A stretch of 64,000 nucleotides of DNA from Achromobacter sp. UMC46. GTDB lineage: Bacteria; Pseudomonadota; Gammaproteobacteria; Burkholderiales; Burkholderiaceae_B. The translations under genes and the position numbers were made by a program. This document shows, in pieces, positions 36,590-45,210 of the stretch. Each line of letters opens with the position of its first letter. The first letter of the stretch is position 1. The stretch is from NCBI RefSeq assembly GCF_014170335.1, contig NZ_LZZS01000005.1, positions 1 to 64,000 on the forward strand, given 5' to 3'. The notes beneath the pieces are model-generated. The model did not search any database, was not told the origin of the DNA, and worked only from the letters and a program-made list of their open reading frames with translations.

Positions 36590-37705
36590 TTACAGCTGGG
36601 TCTTCTTTCCGTTCTTGTCCCATTTGTAAACGGCGAATTCGAAGTTCTTCAAATCGCCCTTGGCATCGTATTCGACCTTGCCGATGCCCGTGTTGAACGT
36701 GGTCTTGTGCATGTAGTCCGCGACCTTGGCGGGATCTTCGCCCACGGCGTTGATGCTGTCGGCCAGGATCTGCACGGCGGCGTAAGCCGGCATCTGGAAG
36801 GCGCCGTCCGGATCGCGCTTGGCGTCCTTGAAGGCCTTCACGATGCTCTCGTTGCCGGGCAGCTTGGTGAAGTCGGCCGGCAACGTGACGAGCAAGCCGT
36901 CGATGGCCGGGCCGGCAATGGCCACCAGATCCTGGTTGGCCGTGCCTTCCGGGCCCATGAACTGGACCTTCAGGCCCTGCTCGCGCGCCTGGCGCAGCAG
37001 CAGGCCGAGTTCGGGGTGGTAGCCGCCGAAATAGACCAGGTCCACGCCCGCGGACTTCAGTTTGGTGATGATGGCCGAGTAGTCGCTGTCGCCGACGTTG
37101 ATGCCTTCGAACATGGCGACGTTCACGCCTTCCTTGCCCAGGGAATCCTTGACCTGGGTGGCCACGCCCGAACCGTAGGTCTGCTTGTCATGCAGCACGG
37201 CGACCTTCTGCGGCTTCAGCGTCTTGGCGATGTAGGCAGCGGCGTACGGGCCTTGCTGGTCGTCGCGACCGATCGTGCGGAAGAAATAATGCGGCTTGAT
37301 GGTGTCGGTCACCAGCGGCGACGTGGCGCCCGGGGTGATGCCGACAATGCCCTCTTCCTCGTAGACCTTCACGGCGGCGACCGTCACGCCCGAGCACGCA
37401 TGGGCCACGGCGAACTTGGCGCCGGAATTGACCACCCGGTTGGCGGCGGGCACGGCCTGCTTGGGTTCGCAGCCGTCGTCGATCAGGATCGGTTCAAGCT
37501 TCTTGCCCTTTACGCCGCCCTTGGCGTTGATGGTCTCGATGGCGGTCAAGGCGCCGGCCTGGATCTGGTCGCCATATTGCGTGTTGGGACCGGTCATGGG
37601 CTGGGGAATGCCGATCTTGATCGTGTCGGCGGCGTGCGCGGCGCCAGCCAAGGCAAGTGCCCCAAGCGCCATGGCTACCGGGGTAAGGCGATTCAGAAAC
37701 TTCAT
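36590..37705 (-). CDS. livK: Branched-chain amino-acid binding protein LivK/BraC
   Basis: 371 residues; signal peptide of about 25 residues (ALAGAAHAADTIKIG). Type I periplasmic fold with IKIGIPQPMTGPNTQYGDQIQAGALTAIETINAKGGVKGKKLEPILIDDGCEPKQAVPAANRVV, the two cysteines forming the usual disulphide. It brings leucine, isoleucine or valine to LivHM. GGAG lies 8 bases before the ATG. First gene of the livKHMGF operon; a second, unlinked copy is found at 48669-49796. Confidence 0.93.
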   Translation of the reverse strand: MKFLNRLTPVAMALGALALAGAAHAADTIKIGIPQPMTGPNTQYGDQIQAGALTAIETINAKGGVKGKKLEPILIDDGCEPKQAVPAANRVVNSGAKFAVAHACSGVTVAAVKVYEEEGIVGITPGATSPLVTDTIKPHYFFRTIGRDDQQGPYAAAYIAKTLKPQKVAVLHDKQTYGSGVATQVKDSLGKEGVNVAMFEGINVGDSDYSAIITKLKSAGVDLVYFGGYHPELGLLLRQAREQGLKVQFMGPEGTANQDLVAIAGPAIDGLLVTLPADFTKLPGNESIVKAFKDAKRDPDGAFQMPAYAAVQILADSINAVGEDPAKVADYMHKTTFNTGIGKVEYDAKGDLKNFEFAVYKWDKNGKKTQL

Positions 37706-38055
37706 GCGGAGTTCTCCAGCGAGGTTTTGAGCGGCTCTGATCGAAACGGTTTATCGGGTGGGTTCCCCGCAATCCGTATCGCGCGTCGCCGGCTTCTTGG
37801 GCAAAAACACGGTGTGGGCGGTATTCTGGAAGCAAGCCGCCATACTGTCACTGCGTGTAATCCCCAATATTTTCCCGCCAACCTTTAATCGTGACGGATC
37901 AGCGTGACAAGCCCATGAATTCACTGGGTAAATCGCAAATCCGCCTTAGTTATCCACTGGCACCAAACAAGGATTTGTGCCTGGCGCGTTATATGAAAAA
38001 TCATTAATACGCTGTTCGAATTCGAATTTAAATACAGTACTTACGCAGGCCTTAC

Positions 38056-38070
38056 GGATAATGATTATCC
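38056..38070. promoter_or_regulatory. Fur-box-like 7-1-7 palindrome
   Basis: GGATAATGATTATCC differs from the 7-1-7 Fur consensus TGATAAT N ATTATCA only at its outermost bases. It lies 22 bases from the terminator and about 350 bases upstream of livK, with no gene starting close by. It may be fortuitous. Confidence 0.35.
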
Positions 38071-38077
38071 GGTTAAT

Positions 38078-38125
38078 AAAAAAGCGCGCATCCGGCGGGT
38101 CGATCCGCCGTGATGCGCGCTTTTT
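38078..38125. terminator. Bidirectional intrinsic terminator after the queuosine transporter gene
   Basis: GCGCGCATC (38084-38092) pairs with 38112-38120, enclosing a second stem CGGCGG / CCGCCG (38093-38098 with 38105-38110). A-run 38078-38083 on one side and T-run 38121-38125 on the other make it work from both strands. It is 37 bases past the stop of the transporter gene. Confidence 0.82.
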
Positions 38126-38161
38126 CTGCGCCCCTCTTTTTGCGCCTTTCCCGTGCCGCGG

Positions 38162-38716
38162 TCAGGCGTTGGCCGGCTTGGCCAGGTTCCACATCAGCGC
38201 CCGGAAAGGCGCCAGCATGCTGATATTGACCACCAGCTTGATCGCCAGGTCGCCCATCATCCACGTCGTCCACGGCGCACCGGTGGCCGCGAACGCCACG
38301 CTGAAGAACACCGCGGTGTCCAGAACCGCACCCAGCACGCCCGACACCAGCGGCGCGCGCCACCAGCGCTGGTCCCGCAGACGGTCGAACACCTGGATGT
38401 CGACCAGTTGCGCGCAGATGTAGGCCAAGCCCGAGGCCAGCGCGATGCGTGGCGACGCCACCCAGAACGACACCACCAGCGCCGCGGCGAAACCGAACCA
38501 GACCACGCGGCGCGCGGCGCCCGGGCCAAAGCGGCGGTTCAGCACATCGGTCACCAGGAAAGCCACCGGATACGACAGCCCGCCCCAGGTCAGCCAGTCG
38601 TTCAGCGGCACCTGGACCAGGATGTTGGAGCCCACCACCACCAGCAGCATGCACAGCACGGCGATGCCGAACTGCAGGCGGCTCATGGGAGGAAAGCGCC
38701 GGCTTGCCACGTTCAT
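38162..38716 (-). CDS. yhhQ: Queuosine precursor transporter (VUT/YhhQ family)
   Basis: 184 residues, about six hydrophobic segments. GGLSYPVAFLVTDVLNRRFGPGAARRVVWFGF and LASGLAYICAQLVDIQVFDRLRD, then LGAVLDTAVFFSVAFAATG are motifs of the vitamin uptake transporter-like family, whose E. coli member imports the queuosine precursors preQ0/preQ1. It overlaps proC by 4 bases (38713-38716) and is thus translated from the same message. Start at 38716. Confidence 0.86.
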   Translation of the reverse strand: MNVASRRFPPMSRLQFGIAVLCMLLVVVGSNILVQVPLNDWLTWGGLSYPVAFLVTDVLNRRFGPGAARRVVWFGFAAALVVSFWVASPRIALASGLAYICAQLVDIQVFDRLRDQRWWRAPLVSGVLGAVLDTAVFFSVAFAATGAPWTTWMMGDLAIKLVVNISMLAPFRALMWNLAKPANA

Positions 38717-39546
38717 TTGCCGAACTCCTCGGCCAGCTCGCGAGAACGGCGCGCGGCGGCGGCCATGGCGTCTTCCACGATGCCCGCGAATCCGGCGTCG
38801 CCGAACGCGGCCAGGGCCGCGGCCGTGGTGCCGCCCTTGGACGTGACGCGCTCGCGCAGCACCGACAAGGGTTCAGAGGACTCGGCCGCCAGCTTCGTCG
38901 CGCCCGCCAAGGTGCCCAGCGCCAATTGCTTGGCCTGCGCTTCGGTCAGCCCGACTTTCAAGCCGCCCGCCACCAGCGCTTCCAGGAACAGGAACACATA
39001 AGCCGGGCCGCTGCCCGACAGCGCGGTCACGCCGTCCAGCGCCGCGTCGTCGGCCACCCAGACCACCTGCCCCACGCTCGCCAGCAACGTGGCGGCCAGT
39101 TCACGGTCGGCTTCACCTACGCCATCCAGCGCGGCCAGGCCGGTGATGCCCGCGCCCACGAGCGCCGGCGTATTCGGCATGCAGCGCACCAGGCGGTTGA
39201 ACGGCGCACCGGGCGTGCCCAGCCAGTCCGCCAGCGTGTCGGCCCGGATTCCCGCCGCAACGCTTACCACCAAGGTGTCGTCCTGCAACCACTGACGCGT
39301 AGAAGCCACAACGTCTTTCATGTTCTGTGGCTTGACTGCGAACACCCATACGCGACACCGCGCCAGGGCCTCGCCAGGGGCGCTCGCGGTAGTCATGCCG
39401 CGGGCCTGCCAGGCGGCGTGGCCGTCCTGGTTTATGTCAATGACATGGATGTTCCCGGCGGGGCATACTTTGCCAGCCAGCCCGGAAGCCAACGCAGCCG
39501 CCATATTGCCGCCGCCAATGAACGCAATCGAAAGTTCGTTTTTCAT
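38713..39546 (-). CDS. proC: Pyrroline-5-carboxylate reductase
   Basis: 277 residues, final step of proline synthesis. The Rossmann motif IAFIGGGNMAAALASGL, VFAVKPQNM, RCMPNTPALVGAGITGL and the C-terminal dimer motif DGVTALSGSGPAYVFLFLEAL, plus VTSKGGTTAAAL, are all intact. It reduces 1-pyrroline-5-carboxylate with NAD(P)H. The ATG at 39546 is divergent from ugpB. Confidence 0.94.
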   Translation of the reverse strand: MKNELSIAFIGGGNMAAALASGLAGKVCPAGNIHVIDINQDGHAAWQARGMTTASAPGEALARCRVWVFAVKPQNMKDVVASTRQWLQDDTLVVSVAAGIRADTLADWLGTPGAPFNRLVRCMPNTPALVGAGITGLAALDGVGEADRELAATLLASVGQVVWVADDAALDGVTALSGSGPAYVFLFLEALVAGGLKVGLTEAQAKQLALGTLAGATKLAAESSEPLSVLRERVTSKGGTTAAALAAFGDAGFAGIVEDAMAAAARRSRELAEEFGK

Positions 39547-39645
39547 AGCCGAGCATTGTAAACGGTCGGCTTCGTTGGGGAAAAAAAAGAAAATGTTCGT
39601 TCGCGCCCAAAACGCGCAATTTGACAGGCGTTTAGAGTGATGTGA

Positions 39646-39674
39646 AAGTCACGGTTTTGTCACAAACAATTCAT
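39646..39674 (+). promoter_or_regulatory. Candidate Pho boxes upstream of ugpB
   Basis: Three 7-base direct repeats with 11-base spacing: AAGTCAC (39646-39652), TTGTCAC (39657-39663) and AATTCAT (39668-39674). They resemble half-sites CTGTCAT of the PhoB box; the middle repeat is the best match. E. coli ugpB is a Pho regulon gene. They sit 67-95 bases before the ugpB ATG. Confidence 0.5.
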
Positions 39675-39740
39675 AAGGTGTCGTGTTTTCTGCGCTCGGA
39701 CAACCCGGTCGCAACACGCCCAACTGGAGGAAACCTCACC

Positions 39741-41054
39741 ATGCGATCCCATCGTATTGCTTTAACCTTCGCCGCCATCATGACGGCATTCGCAGGCGCC
39801 TCCGCGCATGCCGCCACCGAGATCCAATTCTGGCACTCGATGGAAGGCGCCCTGGGCGACCGCGTCAACGGTCTGGTGGACGAATTCAACAAGAAGAACC
39901 CTGACTACCAGGTCAAGGCGATCTACAAGGGCAACTACGGTGAGTCCATGAACGCCGGCATCGCCGCGTTCCGCGCCGGCAATGCCCCGGACATCCTCCA
40001 GGTGTTCGAAGTCGGCACCGCCACCATGATGTACGCCAAGGGCGCCATCAAGCCGGTGCAGCAGATGTCCGAAGAAGTCGGCAACCCGATCGATCCGAAG
40101 GAATTCATCGGCGCGGTCGCGGGCTACTACTCGTCGGCCGACGGCAAGCTGGTGTCGATGCCCTTCAACAGCTCGACCGTGGTCTTCTACTACAACAAGG
40201 ACGCCTTCAAGAAGGCCGGCCTTGATGCCGACAATCCGCCCAAGACCTGGGAAGAGCTGGCTGCCGCCGGCCAGAAGCTGAAGGCCGCCGGCCAGGAATG
40301 CGGCTACACGACCTCGTGGCCGTCGTGGGTCCAGCTGGAAACGTTCTCGGCCTGGCACAACGTGCCGTACGCCACCAAGGACAACGGTTTCGGCGGCCTG
40401 GACGCCCGCATCGCGATCAACACCCCGCTGCACGTGCGCCACCTGGAAAACCTGGCCAAGCTGGGCAAGGAAGGCATCTTCATGTACGGCGGCCGCGGCG
40501 ACGAGCCGAACTCGCTGTTCATCAGCGGCAAGTGCGCCATGATCACCGGTTCTTCCGGCCTGCGCGCCAACATCGCCAAGAACGCCAAGTTCGAATTCGG
40601 CACCTCGACCGTGCCCTACTACGCCGACGTGCAAGGCGCCCCGCAGAACACCATCATCGGCGGCGCTTCGCTGTGGGTCTTCGCCAACAAGAAGCCGGAA
40701 ACCTACAAGGGCGTGACCGCGTTCTTCAAGTTCCTGGCCAGCCCGGAAATCGCCGCCCGCTGGCACCAGCAGACCGGTTATGTGCCGGTCACCAAGGCAG
40801 CCTACGAACTGACCAAGAAAGACGGCTTCTATGACAAGAACCCGGGCACCGAAGTCGGCGTGAAGCAGCTGAACGTGGAAACCACCGCGCAATCGCGTGG
40901 CCTGCGCCTGGGCTTCCTGCCGCAGATCCGTGAAATCGAAGACGCTGAAATCGAACGCATCGTGTCCGGCAAGGTCGCAGCCAAGGACGGCGCCGAGAAC
41001 ATCGTCAAGCGCGGCAACGAGTTGCTGGAGAAGTTCGAGAAGAGTGTAAAGTAG
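39741..41054 (+). CDS. ugpB: sn-glycerol-3-phosphate ABC transporter binding protein
   Basis: 437 residues with a signal peptide of about 24 residues (FAGASAHAATEIQFW). The UgpB type I cluster is clear: EIQFWHSMEGALGDRVNGLVDEFNKKNPDYQVKAIYKGNYGESMNAGIAAFRAGNAPDILQVFEVGTATMM, then LVSMPFNSSTVVFYYNKDAFKKAGL and LWVFANKKPETYKGVTAFFKFLASPE. It captures glycerol-3-phosphate or glycerophosphodiesters in the periplasm. ATG at 39741 has GGAGG 10 bases upstream. First gene of ugpBAEC. Confidence 0.94.
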   Translation: MRSHRIALTFAAIMTAFAGASAHAATEIQFWHSMEGALGDRVNGLVDEFNKKNPDYQVKAIYKGNYGESMNAGIAAFRAGNAPDILQVFEVGTATMMYAKGAIKPVQQMSEEVGNPIDPKEFIGAVAGYYSSADGKLVSMPFNSSTVVFYYNKDAFKKAGLDADNPPKTWEELAAAGQKLKAAGQECGYTTSWPSWVQLETFSAWHNVPYATKDNGFGGLDARIAINTPLHVRHLENLAKLGKEGIFMYGGRGDEPNSLFISGKCAMITGSSGLRANIAKNAKFEFGTSTVPYYADVQGAPQNTIIGGASLWVFANKKPETYKGVTAFFKFLASPEIAARWHQQTGYVPVTKAAYELTKKDGFYDKNPGTEVGVKQLNVETTAQSRGLRLGFLPQIREIEDAEIERIVSGKVAAKDGAENIVKRGNELLEKFEKSVK

Positions 41055-41143
41055 CGCCCTTTCCGGGACGCCGCCCGGTGCATGTCGACTAGCATTTCCC
41101 ATGCAGTGACAAGTACTTAGCGGCCAGACCGGTTGCAAGCGCA

Positions 41144-41180
41144 AGGCTTAAAGCCCTGGTTTTTTTAGGGCTTTAAGCCT
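41144..41180 (+). repeat. Intercistronic stem-loop between ugpB and ugpA
   Basis: A perfect 14-bp inverted repeat (41144-41157 with 41167-41180) around a 9-base loop made of GG and seven T. It lies 89 bases past ugpB and 74 before ugpA. Such structures behind binding-protein genes usually protect or partly terminate the message, giving more binding protein than permease. Confidence 0.75.
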
Positions 41181-41254
41181 ATCGTATTTTTATGAAAGCG
41201 GTTTCAAGCGGCGGTTAATCCAACCGCCGCTTTTCTGTACCTTGGGTTCCCCCT

Positions 41255-42136
41255 ATGGAAAAACGCGTTGTATTCGGGCATAAGACCTTGCCCTACCTGC
41301 TGCTTCTGCCGCAGCTGATCATTACCGTGGTCTTCTTCTTCCTGCCTGCCGGACAAGCCATGTGGCAGTCCATGCGGCTGGAAGATGCTTTCGGCCTGTC
41401 GTCCGAGTTCGTCGGATTCGACAACTTCATGGAACTGTTCTCGCAACAGGCCTACCTTGATTCGTTCCGCGTCACCGCCGTGTTCTCGGTGCTGGTGGCG
41501 GTGGTGGGTCTTGGCGTGTCCTTGCTGCTGGCCGTCATGGCCGACCGTGTGATCCGCGGCGCAGGACTCTACAAGACGCTCCTGATCTGGCCCTACGCCG
41601 TGGCGCCTGCCGTCGTCGGCGTGCTGTGGCTGTTCATGTTCTCCCCTTCCGTCGGCATCCTGGCGGTCGCGTTGCGCAAATCCGGCGTGGACTGGAACCC
41701 CCGGCTGGACGGCAATCAGGCCATGATGCTGGTGCTGGTCGCCGCCGTCTGGAAGCAGATCTCGTACAACTTCCTGTTCTTCCTGGCCGGCCTGCAATCG
41801 ATTCCGCGCTCGCTCATCGAAGCCGCCGCGATCGACGGCGCCAGCCCGGCCCGCCGGTTCTGGAGCATCGTGTTCCCGCTGCTGTCGCCCACCACGTTCT
41901 TCCTGCTGGTGGTCAACATCATCTATGCCTTCTTCGACACCTTTGCGGTCGTGGACACCACCACGCAAGGCGGTCCCGGCACGTCGACCTCGATCCTGGT
42001 CTACAAGGTGTACAGCGACGGCTTCCGCGGCCTGGACCTCGGTTCGTCCGCCGCCCAGTCCGTGATCCTGATGTTCATTGTGGTTGCCTTGACGGTCGTA
42101 CAGTTCCGCTACGTCGACCGCAAAGTGCAGTACTGA
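41255..42136 (+). CDS. ugpA: sn-glycerol-3-phosphate ABC transporter permease UgpA
   Basis: 293 residues, six membrane segments. The EAA loop [25 protein letters not shown], the contact with UgpC, is present near residues 190-215. The N-terminus is ready for a first helix at about 12-35. It pairs with UgpE to form the channel. ATG at 41255; no strong ribosome-binding site is visible (GGG 10 bases upstream). Confidence 0.93.
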   Translation: MEKRVVFGHKTLPYLLLLPQLIITVVFFFLPAGQAMWQSMRLEDAFGLSSEFVGFDNFMELFSQQAYLDSFRVTAVFSVLVAVVGLGVSLLLAVMADRVIRGAGLYKTLLIWPYAVAPAVVGVLWLFMFSPSVGILAVALRKSGVDWNPRLDGNQAMMLVLVAAVWKQISYNFLFFLAGLQSIPRSLIEAAAIDGASPARRFWSIVFPLLSPTTFFLLVVNIIYAFFDTFAVVDTTTQGGPGTSTSILVYKVYSDGFRGLDLGSSAAQSVILMFIVVALTVVQFRYVDRKVQY

Positions 42137-42157
42137 TTTTGTTCGAGGCTAATAACA

Positions 42158-43009
42158 ATGGTTGAACGCCGTCCCTGGCTGGATATTCTGGCCCACGTCA
42201 TTCTGCTCTGCGGCGTGGCGATGGTGGCATTTCCGCTCTACATCACTTTCGTTGCGTCTACCCAGACCGCGCAGGAAGTGGCGCAAGCGCCGATGTCGCT
42301 GATCCCCGGTCCGCACTTTGTCGATAACTACATGCAGGCCCTGTTCGGCGGCTCGTCCGGCGGTTCGTCGGGCGCGCCCGTCGGCCGCATGATGTACGTC
42401 AGCTTGATCATGGCGCTGTCGATTTCCATCGGCAAGATCGCGATCTCGCTGTTGTCGGCGTTCGCGGTCGTGTACTTCCGCTTTCCCGGCCGCATGTTCT
42501 TCTTCTGGATGATCTTCGTCACGCTCATGCTGCCCGTCGAAGTCCGGATCGCGCCCACCTACAAGGTGGTGGCGGACCTGGGCCTGCTCAACAGCTATGC
42601 CGGCCTGACGCTGCCGCTGATCGCCTCGGCGACGGCCACGTTCCTGTTCCGCCAGTTCTTCCTGACGGTGCCCGACGAGCTGATCGAAGCCGCACGCATC
42701 GACGGCGCCGGCCCGGTGCGGTTCTTCTTCGACGTGCTGCTGCCGCTGTCCAAGACCAGCATTGCCGCCCTGTTCGTGATCCAGTTCATCTATGGCTGGA
42801 ACCAATACCTGTGGCCGCTGCTCGTCACCACCCAGGAAGACATGTACCCCGTCGTCATCGGCATCAAGCGGATGATCAGCGGCGGCGACAGCGTCACCGA
42901 ATGGAACATCACCATGGCCACCGCCATGCTTGCCATGATTCCGCCCGCGCTCGTCGTCATCCTGATGCAGAAATGGTTCGTCAAGGGTCTGGTCGACACT
43001 GAAAAGTGA
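42158..43009 (+). CDS. ugpE: sn-glycerol-3-phosphate ABC transporter permease UgpE
   Basis: 283 residues, six membrane segments, with EAA loop [41 protein letters not shown] near residue 65 is a glycine/serine-rich periplasmic linker. It follows ugpA by 21 bases and precedes ugpC by 49. Confidence 0.93.
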   Translation: MVERRPWLDILAHVILLCGVAMVAFPLYITFVASTQTAQEVAQAPMSLIPGPHFVDNYMQALFGGSSGGSSGAPVGRMMYVSLIMALSISIGKIAISLLSAFAVVYFRFPGRMFFFWMIFVTLMLPVEVRIAPTYKVVADLGLLNSYAGLTLPLIASATATFLFRQFFLTVPDELIEAARIDGAGPVRFFFDVLLPLSKTSIAALFVIQFIYGWNQYLWPLLVTTQEDMYPVVIGIKRMISGGDSVTEWNITMATAMLAMIPPALVVILMQKWFVKGLVDTEK

Positions 43010-43058
43010 CGCTTGCCCATCCGCACCCACCCGAACACGACTCCGAACACGAATAAAC

Positions 43059-44147
43059 ATGGCTACTCTCAGCTTCCGCAACGTCAAGAAAACCTATGCC
43101 GGCAACGTGCCGGTCATCCATGGCATCGACATGGATGTCAAAGACGGTGAATTCATCGTCATCGTCGGCCCCTCGGGCTGCGGCAAATCCACGCTGATGC
43201 GCATGGTTGCCGGCCTGGAATCCGTCACCAGCGGCGACATCGTGATTGACGACAAGGTCGTCAACTCCCTGGAACCTGCCGAACGCGACATCGCGATGGT
43301 CTTTCAGAACTACGCGCTCTACCCGCACATGACCGTGTTTGAAAACATGGCCTACGGCTTGAAGATCCGCAAGTTCTCCAAGGAAGAGATCAAGAAGCGC
43401 GTGGACATCGCCGCGCAGATCCTGGAACTGGGCCATCTGCTGGATCGCCGCCCCCGCGCGCTTTCCGGCGGCCAGCGCCAGCGCGTCGCCATGGGCCGCG
43501 CCATCGTGCGCGAACCCAAGGTGTTCCTGTTCGACGAACCCTTGTCGAACCTGGACGCCAAGCTGCGCGTGGCGATGCGCCTGGAAATCATGAAGCTTCA
43601 CCGGCGCCTGGGCACGACCAGCCTGTACGTGACGCACGATCAGGTCGAAGCCATGACGCTGGCCCACCGCATGATCGTCATGTACCAGGGCGTGCCCGAG
43701 CAGATCGGCACGCCGATGGAAGTGTTCGAGAAGCCCGCCTCGACGTTTGTCGCCGGCTTCATCGGATCTCCCCCGATGAACCTGATGGAAGTGCAGGTCT
43801 CCGGCGACGGCACCGTGCAGACGACCGACGGCACGGCGCTTGAGATTTCGCCGCTGCAAGTGCCCACGCAGGTGCGCGGCCGCAAGATCATCATGGGCAT
43901 GCGCCCCGAACACATGCTGCTGAACACGCAAGGCGTGCCGGCGGAAGTCGAGATGGTCGAAACGCTGGGCTCCGAGCAACTGGTCCACTGCCGCTGCGGC
44001 AAGACCATGCTGGTCGTGCGCTGCACCACCCGCCAATTGTCCGAGTCGTCCGCCAAGGTGGGCGACCGCGTCAACGTGGGCCCGGACGGCCGCCACCCGT
44101 TGCACTGGTTCGAAGCCGACTCCGGCCGCCGCGTCCAAGACCTGTAA
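43059..44147 (+). CDS. ugpC: sn-glycerol-3-phosphate ABC transporter ATPase UgpC
   Basis: 362 residues. Walker [10 protein letters not shown] (37-45), signature LSGGQ (135-139), Walker B FLFDE (156-160), switch H193. The C-terminal MalK-like TOBE/regulatory part (about 235-362: [24 protein letters not shown]) is intact. It drives UgpAE and in enteric bacteria is regulated by phosphate or GlpQ through the C-terminal domain. Confidence 0.94.
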   Translation: MATLSFRNVKKTYAGNVPVIHGIDMDVKDGEFIVIVGPSGCGKSTLMRMVAGLESVTSGDIVIDDKVVNSLEPAERDIAMVFQNYALYPHMTVFENMAYGLKIRKFSKEEIKKRVDIAAQILELGHLLDRRPRALSGGQRQRVAMGRAIVREPKVFLFDEPLSNLDAKLRVAMRLEIMKLHRRLGTTSLYVTHDQVEAMTLAHRMIVMYQGVPEQIGTPMEVFEKPASTFVAGFIGSPPMNLMEVQVSGDGTVQTTDGTALEISPLQVPTQVRGRKIIMGMRPEHMLLNTQGVPAEVEMVETLGSEQLVHCRCGKTMLVVRCTTRQLSESSAKVGDRVNVGPDGRHPLHWFEADSGRRVQDL

Positions 44148-44203
44148 ACCGCCGCGCGGCCCCGGGAGGGGGCGCGTTGCCTGTGGCGCTGCGCCCCTTC
44201 CAG

Positions 44204-44235
44204 AAACCGCCCTGTTACCCGGGGCGGTTTTTTTT
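44204..44235 (+). terminator. Intrinsic terminator of the ugp operon
   Basis: AAACCGCCC (44204-44212) pairs with GGGCGGTTT (44222-44230) over a 9-base loop; eight T follow from 44228 to 44235. It lies 57 bases past the ugpC stop and 6 before the convergent porin gene. Confidence 0.87.
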
Positions 44236-44240
44236 CCGCG

Positions 44241-45143
44241 CTAGTACGTGTACGTCACCATCGTCCCGATGGTGTATTGGTTGCGCTCTTTGACGATGGG
44301 GCTGTCGGCCGCATCGCCGAAAAGCCGCCGCGCCTCTGCCGCGACAGACCAGGACCAGGATTCGCTGACCGGCAACGTCCAGGTGGCGCCCAGACCAACG
44401 CTTTCCAGGCCGCCCTTCGGGTTGTAGCGGCGATAGCCGGATTTCGCAGATTGGCGGTCGCTGACGCCATACCATGTGCGCATGTAGTTGCCGTCGCCCA
44501 GCGTGCCGCTCAAGGCCAGCGACACCGAGCCCGCCGACCCTTCATACACCGTCGTGCTCGCGCCCAGATTGAACATCGTGTAAGCGCTGCCCACATCGCG
44601 GTCGTCGCCCTTCTTGAATGCATGCGCCACGGTCGCCGACAACACCACGGGTCCCAGCATCGTCTCGGCGTCCATGCCGATCTGCGCCCGGCTCTTGATG
44701 TCGCCCATGCCACGCAGCTTGTCCGACCCCTGAAAGCCCTTCTTGTGGTCCTTGCGCGACGCGCTGGGCGCCACGTAGAAGCGGAACGTGCTGTCCAGCG
44801 CCCGAGTCTCCCAGCCTAATCCGTGATCGGTGCCCAGGAAAAAGCCGTTGGGACTGCGCACGCCCAAGCCCACGATGGGCAGGGCCGAGCTCTCGTCGCT
44901 GCCGCTGTACCGCGGCGCATAGCCCACGCCTGCCGTGCCGTAGAACGTCCATTGGCCTTCCGGGCGATCCTCGCCGGTCACCACCGTCAAGCCCCGGGAG
45001 CTTGCCCCCCGCTGCCCGTAGACCGAACCGCCGTCCGCGACCGAGATATCGGCGGCGACCGCCGGCAGTCCCGGCGCGGCGGCCAGCAGACTGGCGACGA
45101 CAACGCGGCGCGCAACGAAAGACAAAGGGAAGAATCGCTTCAT
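44241..45143 (-). CDS. MipA/OmpV family outer-membrane protein
   Basis: 300 residues from ATG 45143, with a signal peptide to about residue 31 (LLAAAPGLPAVAADIS). The mature chain alternates polar and hydrophobic residues as in a beta-barrel: WTFYGTAGVGYAPRYSGSDESSALPIVGLGVRSPNGFFLGTDHGLGWE, ending with an aromatic, MVTYTY, the outer-membrane insertion signal. OmpV proteins are scaffolds or pores of the envelope. An ATG 9 bases upstream is equally possible. It follows the pseudo-hydrolase gene on the same strand. Confidence 0.88.
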   Translation of the reverse strand: MKRFFPLSFVARRVVVASLLAAAPGLPAVAADISVADGGSVYGQRGASSRGLTVVTGEDRPEGQWTFYGTAGVGYAPRYSGSDESSALPIVGLGVRSPNGFFLGTDHGLGWETRALDSTFRFYVAPSASRKDHKKGFQGSDKLRGMGDIKSRAQIGMDAETMLGPVVLSATVAHAFKKGDDRDVGSAYTMFNLGASTTVYEGSAGSVSLALSGTLGDGNYMRTWYGVSDRQSAKSGYRRYNPKGGLESVGLGATWTLPVSESWSWSVAAEARRLFGDAADSPIVKERNQYTIGTMVTYTY

Positions 45144-45210
45144 AAACAGCATCCAGGAAACGAGGTTGACGAACAGATGGCAGGTGCGGGATGCGCCTGC
45201 CGGACGGAAA

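Larger units (their letters stand above)
37706..38161. other. 456-base gene-free region upstream of livK
   Basis: No gene is supported. The stretch is clearly richer in A and T than the flanks. It contains TTCGAATTCGAA (38015-38026), a Fur-like palindrome (38056-38070), a terminator near 38078-38125, and a weaker hairpin around 37960-37981 (GGCACCAAA facing TTTGTGCC). The livK promoter must lie in its left part. Confidence 0.5.

Noticed and set aside
36359..37888. Long open frame (509 codons) antisense to livK
   Set aside because: Same reason: shadow of a well-supported gene in high-GC sequence.
37977..38423. Small open frame across the AT-rich gap and terminator
   Set aside because: It runs through a terminator and antisense to the transporter gene and lacks a ribosome-binding site.
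39762..41144. Long open frame antisense to ugpB
   Set aside because: Low-complexity Ala/Val/Asp/Gly/His/Arg composition and no ribosome-binding site; ugpB is clear on the plus strand.
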